Source: Chitinophagaceae bacterium (lineage in GTDB: Bacteria; Bacteroidota; Bacteroidia; Chitinophagales; Chitinophagaceae). From it: a stretch of DNA of 39,247 nt. The position numbers and the translations under genes were made by a program. Under the pieces are notes generated by a model. That model was not told the origin of the DNA and did no database searches. It was given only the letters and a program-made list of their open reading frames with translations. Of this stretch, positions 33,442 to 39,247 are shown one piece after another (within the stretch, counting starts at the first letter, position 1; every line of letters starts with the position of its first letter). Location of the stretch: contig CANFHO010000015.1 in assembly GCA_947447005.1 (NCBI GenBank), forward strand, positions 1 to 39,247, in the 5' to 3' direction.

Positions 33442-34949
33442 TGAAAGAAACACATTTTGATATTATTATAGTTGGGTCAGGGGTAGGTGGACTTTCCACC
33501 TTACGTTACATTACAGAATCTGAAATATTCAAAAGCAAGAATGTAAAAATTGCGCTTATTTCAAAATCTGATTTGAATATCACCAATACAGATTGGGCAC
33601 AAGGAGGTATTGCTGCAGTAAAATCTATACAAGATAATTTTGAAAAACATATTGAAGACACGATCATTGCCGGAGCTCATGAAAATGATGCATACGTCGT
33701 TAGAAAAGTGATAGCATCGGGCCCATCCATCATGAATGATCTTATTCGATGGAAAATTCATCTTGACAAAATTGATGATGAATTTGATCTAGTAAAAGAA
33801 GGTGGTCATTCCGAAGCACGCATTTGGCATTGGAAAGACCAAACAGGACATGCACTTCAGAACTGTCTTCTCAATGACTTAAACAACCAACCTGAAATAA
33901 AGATATTCGAGCATATCTGCATTGTACAGTGTCAAAAAGACAAAGAAGATGTATTTCATATACAATCGATTTCTACCAAAAATGAGGATTTATCTGAGTT
34001 CACTGCACCTATACTCATCCTTGCAACAGGAGGCATTGGCTGCTTATATGAAAAGACAACCAACCAATACATTTCCACTTGCGACGGAATAGCAATTGCT
34101 AATCAATTGGGTGCAACTATTCAAGATTTCAGTTATGTGCAGTTTCATCCTACAGGACTATACCATGAAGGACAGGTTTCATTTCTTATTTCTGAAGCCC
34201 TACGTGGAGCAGGTGCAGAATTGAAAAACAAATACATGGAATCTTTTATGTCAGGATATGATAAGAGAGGTTCACTGGCTCCAAGAGATGTTGTTTCAAG
34301 AGCTATTTTAGCAGAAATGCAGAAAACAAGTGAACCATTTGTTTTTTTAGACACTACATTGATTCCAGAAGATTATTTTCATACCCATTTCCCCTTTATT
34401 ATAGCACATTGCAAAAAGAAATTGAATATTGATCCAAGCCAAAATCCAATACCAGTGGCTCCAGTGCAACATTATTCTTGTGGCGGTATCAAGGTTGATG
34501 AACATGGAGAAACAAATATACCAGGCTTATTTGCAGTAGGTGAGGTTGCTTGCACTGGTTTGCATGGTGCGAATAGATTGGCATCGAATTCGCTTCTTGA
34601 AGCAGTTGTGTTTGGAAAGTTTATTTCTGAGAAAATCACAAAGAATTACTCTTACCCTACAAATAAACCCAAGCCGTTTATTTTTGACGCTATGAAACTC
34701 AAGAATCTGAATAGGACAAAAATCCAAGCTTTGATGAGCAAATATGCAAGCGTGGTTCGATCAAACGAAGGAATGAGAATGTGTTTAAAAGAATTGCTTG
34801 AAATGCAATCAAGTTCAACCATATCTGAGTCTGTAAATTTGGAAGTCGTTGAAAATAACAACCTGCTCCAGGCTGCTATTATACTAATAAAAGATGCCAT
34901 AAATAAGCCATCCAATAAAGGTACACACTACAATGTAGACCTGGCTTAG
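33441..34949 (+). CDS. nadB: L-aspartate oxidase
   Basis: 502 aa FAD enzyme of the succinate dehydrogenase/fumarate reductase flavoprotein family, making iminoaspartate for NadA. Seen: DIIIVGSGVGGLS dinucleotide site, NTDWAQGGIAAV, EGGHSEARIWHWKDQTGHAL, QFHPTGLY, LISEALRGAGAEL, LAPRDVVSRAI, HYSCGGIKVDEHGET and GLFAVGEVACTGLHGANRLASNSLLEAVVFGK, all in order. The C-terminal helical part is complete. Last gene of the operon; no clear terminator follows, but an inverted repeat lies 72 bp downstream. Confidence 0.95.
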   Translation: MKETHFDIIIVGSGVGGLSTLRYITESEIFKSKNVKIALISKSDLNITNTDWAQGGIAAVKSIQDNFEKHIEDTIIAGAHENDAYVVRKVIASGPSIMNDLIRWKIHLDKIDDEFDLVKEGGHSEARIWHWKDQTGHALQNCLLNDLNNQPEIKIFEHICIVQCQKDKEDVFHIQSISTKNEDLSEFTAPILILATGGIGCLYEKTTNQYISTCDGIAIANQLGATIQDFSYVQFHPTGLYHEGQVSFLISEALRGAGAELKNKYMESFMSGYDKRGSLAPRDVVSRAILAEMQKTSEPFVFLDTTLIPEDYFHTHFPFIIAHCKKKLNIDPSQNPIPVAPVQHYSCGGIKVDEHGETNIPGLFAVGEVACTGLHGANRLASNSLLEAVVFGKFISEKITKNYSYPTNKPKPFIFDAMKLKNLNRTKIQALMSKYASVVRSNEGMRMCLKELLEMQSSSTISESVNLEVVENNNLLQAAIILIKDAINKPSNKGTHYNVDLA

Positions 34950-35020
34950 ATGTAATAAACGCCCTTCCCAAAAATTGGTATCTCAACTGACACAGATCAT
35001 AGTATTTCAGTGAAAATTAT

Positions 35021-35042
35021 AAGTATTTGTACCCAAATACTT
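35021..35042. repeat. Perfect inverted repeat just before a small ORF
   Basis: Arms AAGTATTTG and CAAATACTT (9 bp each) around a TACC loop, ending 4 bp before the ATG at 35047. A direct copy of AGTATTT lies exactly 21 bp upstream of the left arm copy (35001-35007). No T-run follows on either strand, so a terminator is unlikely; an operator or a leader hairpin over the start site is more plausible. Confidence 0.5.
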
Positions 35043-35046
35043 CATC

Positions 35047-35217
35047 ATGAATATGTTAGTAATTGCAGGTGTGCTTGTTCCGGTTATCGCATTGGTCATT
35101 TTCATCATCAAAAGAAATATGAAAGATAAAAATGAGCTGGAAGACTATATCAAACACGACTACCCCGGCTCTACTGAAAAAGCAACTGACGTGGAATTAG
35201 AGGAAAAGACCCATTAA
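35047..35217 (+). CDS. 56-aa single-pass membrane protein
   Basis: ATG to TAA, 57 codons. It begins MNMLVIAGVLVPVIALVIFII, a membrane helix with few polar residues, then KRNMKDKNELEDYIKHDYP and an acidic C-terminal tail ending EEKTH. Topology N-out with the charged tail inside is likely. The coding bias and the sharp hydrophobic/charged division make it a convincing small gene. An inverted repeat overlaps its leader. Family not recognised; it resembles small hypothetical membrane proteins of the phylum. Confidence 0.65.
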   Translation: MNMLVIAGVLVPVIALVIFIIKRNMKDKNELEDYIKHDYPGSTEKATDVELEEKTH

Positions 35218-35282
35218 GACACAATACTTGATCTTTTGTTAACATAGTTTCATATACTTTTACAAGTATATAATACCATATC

Positions 35283-35999
35283 ATGAAGCCACTTTTCATT
35301 CTTCTCTCTTCATTTTTCATTCTGAACAACGCATCTTCCCAAACCCTAAAGGGGTTGATCAATAAAGCCAAACAAGTTGCGGCTGGCAAACCAGGAGCAC
35401 TCACCAACGATGAAATCATTGCAGGCTTGAAAGAGGCTTTGTCGAATGGCGCTACCAAAGGAACAGATTTGCTTTCTAAGGAAAATGGATTTTTCAAGAA
35501 TGAATTGCTTAAAATCATTCTTCCTCCCGAAGCACAAAAAATTGAAAAAACACTTCGCAGTGTAGGGTTGGGAAAACAAGTAGACGACGCCATTCTCACC
35601 ATGAACCGAGGAGCTGAAGATGCCTGTAAACAAGCTACTCCAATATTCGTCAATGCCATCAAACAAATGAGTGTAACAGATGCGCTGGGTATCCTCAAAG
35701 GAGCAGACACTTCTGCTACATCTTATTTAAGAGGTAAAACCAACGCCGCATTGGCCGAAGCATTCCGACCAGTAATCAATGCATCACTGGAGAAAGTGGG
35801 TGCCACCAAATACTGGAGCACCATGGTGAACAGCTACAATAAGTTCAGTCTACAAAAGGTCAATCCGGATCTGACAGGGTATGTTACAGACAAAGCCCTG
35901 CAAGGTGTATTCACACAAATAGCATCTGAAGAAAAAAACATTCGTAAAGACCCCTTGGCACGCACATCAGACTTATTGAAGAAAGTATTTGGAAACTAA
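35283..35999 (+). CDS. Exported DUF4197 protein
   Basis: 238 aa with a signal peptide (MKPLFILLSSFFILNNASS, then Q). The rest is helical and rich in Lys, Ala and Leu: GLINKAKQVAAG, LTNDEIIAGLKEALSNGATKGTDLLSKENGFFKNELLKIILPPEAQKIE, MNRGAEDACKQATPIFVNAIKQMSV, ALGILKGADTSATSYLRGKT, and a conserved DKALQGVFTQIASEEKNIRKDP end. These are the hallmarks of DUF4197. Function unknown. It sits 65 bp after the small membrane gene and 41 bp before the hydrolase gene. Confidence 0.85.
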   Translation: MKPLFILLSSFFILNNASSQTLKGLINKAKQVAAGKPGALTNDEIIAGLKEALSNGATKGTDLLSKENGFFKNELLKIILPPEAQKIEKTLRSVGLGKQVDDAILTMNRGAEDACKQATPIFVNAIKQMSVTDALGILKGADTSATSYLRGKTNAALAEAFRPVINASLEKVGATKYWSTMVNSYNKFSLQKVNPDLTGYVTDKALQGVFTQIASEEKNIRKDPLARTSDLLKKVFGN

Positions 36000-36040
36000 A
36001 CAGATTGTATAATGTGTATCTTCATTGAATATTTAACACA

Positions 36041-36985
36041 ATGAAGAAGCTGTTTTCATTTCTACGCTGGACATTATTGGCATTGCTGGCAATCATTGTC
36101 ATTGCAGTTGCTTTGCTCTATAAATCAGATATTCCTGCTGATACGATTAAAGCCAAATACACCAACAACGAATCTAAGTTTATGCCCCTCATGGGAATGC
36201 AAGTGCATTACCGCGATGAAGGAAACATGAATGATACCTTGCCAATTGTATTGATTCATGGCACTTCTTCCTCCCTGCACACGTGGGATAGCATCACGCC
36301 GGGATTGATAAAATTCAAAAGGGTAATTCGTTTCGATCTTCCCGCCTTCGGACTCACAGGTGCGAGTCCTGAGAGGAATTATTCAACTGAATTTTACAAT
36401 ACCTTTATTGACTCGCTGTTGACAAAACTGAATGTCAATCAATACATCATTGGTGGAAATTCACTGGGTGGTGGCATTGCATGGAATCAGGCAGTTGCTT
36501 TTCCTGATAAAGTGAAGAAACTCATTCTCATCGATGCGTCTGGCTATCCGCGAAAAAATGAAAAGGGATCCATTGGTTTCAAACTCGCAGCCATGCCTGT
36601 CATTGGCAATGCTCTTGTTTATCTCACACCAAAATCATTGATCAAAAAAAGTCTTGAGAATACGTATGCAAACAAAAGTCTGGTGAATGACGCGTTGGTA
36701 ACACGATATTTTGAACTGCTCTTGCGTGAAGGCAACAGAAAAGCTACATTAGACATTTTCAGAAGAAAAATGCAACCCACTCCGGAAAAGATCAAAGGGA
36801 TTAAGATTCCTACGTTGATCATTTGGGGTGATGAAGATCAATTGATTGATGTTAGCAATGCATATCAATTTCAAAAAGATATCAAAGGTAGTCAGCTGTT
36901 AGTAATCAAACACGCAGGACATGTACCTATGGAAGAAACACCATTCGTTGTTGAAAAGGCTATTGCTGATTTTCTGCAGAAGTAA
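36041..36985 (+). CDS. Membrane-anchored alpha/beta hydrolase
   Basis: 314 aa. One N-terminal transmembrane helix (about 9-27), then an alpha/beta fold: VLIHGTSSSLHTW (oxyanion region), GGNSLGGG with nucleophile S141, IIWGDEDQLIDV with Asp264/266 and HAGHVPMEE with catalytic H294. The triad is complete, so an active esterase, lipase or C-C hydrolase is likely. Substrate cannot be read. It faces the GH31 gene convergently with an 8-bp gap. Confidence 0.85.
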   Translation: MKKLFSFLRWTLLALLAIIVIAVALLYKSDIPADTIKAKYTNNESKFMPLMGMQVHYRDEGNMNDTLPIVLIHGTSSSLHTWDSITPGLIKFKRVIRFDLPAFGLTGASPERNYSTEFYNTFIDSLLTKLNVNQYIIGGNSLGGGIAWNQAVAFPDKVKKLILIDASGYPRKNEKGSIGFKLAAMPVIGNALVYLTPKSLIKKSLENTYANKSLVNDALVTRYFELLLREGNRKATLDIFRRKMQPTPEKIKGIKIPTLIIWGDEDQLIDVSNAYQFQKDIKGSQLLVIKHAGHVPMEETPFVVEKAIADFLQK

Positions 36986-36993
36986 TAGTTGAA

Positions 36994-39123
36994 TTATTTT
37001 TTCGTCATGTAATTGAATCGTATTTCACCGTAGGTGGATGGTTTTCCTTGAACGGGTTCTTCAATGGAAGATGAAAAAGTGCCATCGGCATTTTTACTAA
37101 CGTTGATTTTCCTCCAACTGTAATTTCCTTTTTCATAATCAAAACTTACTCCATCGTCATCATATAACATATAACTGGAAGCCTTGCTACCATAATAACG
37201 GATTTCCAGATCCGTTTTCTGATCAGGCTTGGGTGAATGCAACATAGGCTTCATCATCGGTATGATTCCTCCATCTTTTACATACACAGGAATTTTGGAA
37301 AGTCCGGGTGTTACATTGATTGTTTCACCATCGCCAGCAAATTCTCCGGAATAAAAATCGTACCATTTGCCTTTGGGAAGAATCACTTTTCTTGAAGTCT
37401 CCCCTTTAAACATCGGTGCAACAAGAATATATTCACCTGCCATGTACTGGTCTTTTATATTGGATGGTTTAAAACGACCTTTCACATTTTTTACCTCTGA
37501 TAGCAATCCAGCTGATTGTATAAATCCATCTTCCAAATACATCGCCCTGAATGGAGGAATACCTTCATAATGATACTTTGCAAATTCTGTATACCAATAA
37601 GGCATCATTTGCATTCTCAACAAGGCAAACGCTTTGATGTCTTTTTCCACTTCCGGAAAGCTCCAAGGCTTTGTTCCGTCAGTCCATGCATTGATCATGG
37701 CCATGGGTGAAAAAACATTCGATTGAAACCTTCTCAACCATTCTTCGGCAGAATCAGATGAACGCACTTCGGGTGTCCACAATACGCCTGCAAACCCACT
37801 GTTGGCAAGGGCTGTAATGAAATCCCTGTGTTCATAGTAGTCATTATAAATCACATAAGGCATGGATGCTGCACCTCCATTGGACGCACGCACCAAACCA
37901 AAGGTTCTGGAATTTGATTTTCTAAACATATCCATCGAATAGCGCATGGCTAATACACCATATGTTTGTCGCATTTGCTCTCCACTCACGCCAGAAGGAA
38001 ACTTCGCAACATCAGGCCAAAGCCAATTGTCAAACCCATCTACTTCATCAATCTTATATCCACTCACACCCAAATCAACCTGATCCTTTTTCAATTGATC
38101 AAAGAACAAGCTTCTTGCCTTTGGTACATTGAAATCAGGAATTTGTCCGAGCCAAACGGTGTGAGATGAAGTATAAGGTTTGATAGCATCGTAAAAGGGG
38201 GCATAAGGAGAAACATATGGATTGATCCATAAATTCAATCTGACACCTTTCTTCAACATATCTTGTACGAAATTGGAAGGCTGCTGAAACCTTGTTTTAT
38301 CCCATGAGAAAGTTCCTGGATAAGACTTGCTTTGCCAGCCTGGTTCCAGTCCGATTATATCCAAGGGATACCCCTTTTCTTCAAACAACCTGGCTTCTTC
38401 CTGAACATCCTGAGCAGTAAACAATGTTTTGACACGCTGCACGAAACCCAATCCCCACCTGGGTGGGAGGCAACCACCGCCATTCAATAAATTATATCTC
38501 TTGACCACATCGATCGGTTGAGGCCCTGCAAAAACATATACCTCCACACCTGCAGCTGGAACCAATATTTCAACTGCATCTGAATAAGGAGAAGCCGACC
38601 ATTGTTTATCTGTATTGCGATCGCGGGGTTCCGGGAACTCGGGACTATCCTTTCTAACTCCAGTACCAGCCCACACTTTGATATATCTGGCAGAGTTTAT
38701 GAAAACACCATATCCGTTTGAAGAAACATAGAAAGGTGTTGGAGCATGCGTTCTGCCATTGTCTTCACCACCATAATGATCCACATGCAATTCCATGATA
38801 CGACCTCGTTGTTGAACGGATTTAAAATTCAACCCAAAGCCATACAGTTGTTCTTCCTTTTGCAATGGAAAACGCAGATATGTCTTCCCATCCACAATTT
38901 GAATATCAATATCTTTTTTTGAAAGTGGAAACACTGCGGAACCTAATTTTCCCAAAGCAGATGCATTGGCTACTGCACCAGAGGCATTCAATAGATTATA
39001 GTTTTCAGGTTTACCTATCACCCCTTTCCAAATACCTGGATATGTTTCAGTCCATTGTACCTGCTGTGCAAAAAGATGTATTATGGAACCAAGTGCAATC
39101 AATAGACTAAGTATTTTCTTCAT
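36994..39123 (-). CDS. Secreted glycoside hydrolase family 31 protein
   Basis: 709 aa with a signal peptide (MKKILSLLIALGSIIHLFA, then QQ). Beta-sandwich about 25-215 (EEQLYGFGLNF), TIM barrel about 220-560, C-terminal beta domains. Nucleophile D359 lies in GYKIDEVDGFDN. The acid/base region is IYNDYYEH with D428 in place of the usual WSGD, and the canonical LGLSGxPFxxxDxGGF stretch reads ANSGFAGVLWTPEV, placing it in a divergent GH31 branch, perhaps alpha-galactosidase-like. It cleaves alpha-linked sugars outside the cytoplasm; the specificity is not settled. No SusCD pair adjoins it. Confidence 0.88.
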   Translation of the reverse strand: MKKILSLLIALGSIIHLFAQQVQWTETYPGIWKGVIGKPENYNLLNASGAVANASALGKLGSAVFPLSKKDIDIQIVDGKTYLRFPLQKEEQLYGFGLNFKSVQQRGRIMELHVDHYGGEDNGRTHAPTPFYVSSNGYGVFINSARYIKVWAGTGVRKDSPEFPEPRDRNTDKQWSASPYSDAVEILVPAAGVEVYVFAGPQPIDVVKRYNLLNGGGCLPPRWGLGFVQRVKTLFTAQDVQEEARLFEEKGYPLDIIGLEPGWQSKSYPGTFSWDKTRFQQPSNFVQDMLKKGVRLNLWINPYVSPYAPFYDAIKPYTSSHTVWLGQIPDFNVPKARSLFFDQLKKDQVDLGVSGYKIDEVDGFDNWLWPDVAKFPSGVSGEQMRQTYGVLAMRYSMDMFRKSNSRTFGLVRASNGGAASMPYVIYNDYYEHRDFITALANSGFAGVLWTPEVRSSDSAEEWLRRFQSNVFSPMAMINAWTDGTKPWSFPEVEKDIKAFALLRMQMMPYWYTEFAKYHYEGIPPFRAMYLEDGFIQSAGLLSEVKNVKGRFKPSNIKDQYMAGEYILVAPMFKGETSRKVILPKGKWYDFYSGEFAGDGETINVTPGLSKIPVYVKDGGIIPMMKPMLHSPKPDQKTDLEIRYYGSKASSYMLYDDDGVSFDYEKGNYSWRKINVSKNADGTFSSSIEEPVQGKPSTYGEIRFNYMTKK

Positions 39124-39247
39124 GGCAATTCTAAGTTGAGTATTCAGTGTTGAAGATAGAAATTATACCGTGAGATGGGAATTAAAAAATGTTGAGGGAA
39201 GTTGAGGGAGTTTAGTTGTTTAGGCGTTTTGTTGTTTAAACTTTAAT

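Noticed and set aside
35171-35710. 179-codon open frame on the minus strand opposite the DUF4197 gene.
   Set aside because: The sense strand carries a signal peptide and clear DUF4197 motifs; the antisense product has no family signature.
39191-39210. Tandem copies of GTTGAGGGA upstream of the GH31 gene.
   Set aside because: Only two units of ten bases; too short to call a repeat element or operator without comparison.
1-39247. Insertion sequences, prophage, CRISPR, tRNA or rRNA genes.
   Set aside because: No transposase or integrase motifs, no regularly spaced repeats, and no tRNA-like or rRNA sequence seen on either strand.

Overview
The window looks like chromosomal DNA of a Bacteroidota bacterium, most likely a Chitinophagaceae relative. 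The reasons are an AT-rich sequence, no Shine-Dalgarno motifs, perfect TAnnTTTG promoter -7 elements, a SusC/SusD pair, an Oar-type TonB receptor, and the NagX/NagP/FucP-type amino-sugar set. I see no tRNA, rRNA, CRISPR array, insertion sequence or prophage.

Layout. (1) 1-5449 (+): tail of a probable Gfo/Idh/MocA oxidoreductase, then a tight N-acetylglucosamine operon (nagX-nagB-nagP-nagA) ending with an exported PqqB-like metallo-hydrolase. (2) 5536-9302: a Rieske protein, then riboflavin synthesis, with ribD on the minus strand diverging from ribE-ribBA-ribH. Two back-to-back -7 elements lie between them. (3) 9327-23395 (-): ten genes in one direction, in transcription order susC, susD, a secreted beta-propeller/phosphoesterase fusion, a PhnZ-type HD oxygenase, a phosphonatase-like HAD enzyme, a phosphonate-type alcohol dehydrogenase, a second phosphonatase-like HAD enzyme, a DUF5690 transporter, a FAD oxidase of the phosphonate type and a secreted glycerophosphodiesterase. 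Apart from the hairpin-containing gap after susD, these genes overlap or lie within tens of bases of each other. (4) 23543-26310 (-): a GT39-like membrane glycosyltransferase and a membrane-anchored PHP-like protein. (5) 26311-26861: a gene-poor stretch with three minus-strand terminators and an unlisted 29-codon membrane peptide. (6) 26862-30182 (-): Oar-like TonB receptor. (7) 30389-34949 (+): serine hydrolase followed by nadC-nadA-nadB, the de novo NAD pathway. (8) 35047-39123: a 56-aa membrane protein, a DUF4197 protein, an alpha/beta hydrolase and a convergent GH31 glycosidase.

The most interesting region is the ten-gene operon. The gene content reads as an outer-membrane-to-cytoplasm route for phosphonate compounds (C-P bonds). 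SusCD would take up a large or esterified substrate, the secreted phosphoesterase and glycerophosphodiesterase would trim it, the DUF5690 protein would bring the small phosphonate into the cell, and the oxidase, dehydrogenase, HAD enzymes and HD oxygenase would release phosphate. The HD protein keeps every residue I remember as catalytic in PhnZ at a near-constant offset, yet no PhnY/TmpA-type hydroxylase that would normally feed it is encoded in the window. SusCD-fed uptake of phosphonolipid or phosphonoglycan fragments is my inference. The enzyme family assignments are much firmer than that physiological reading.
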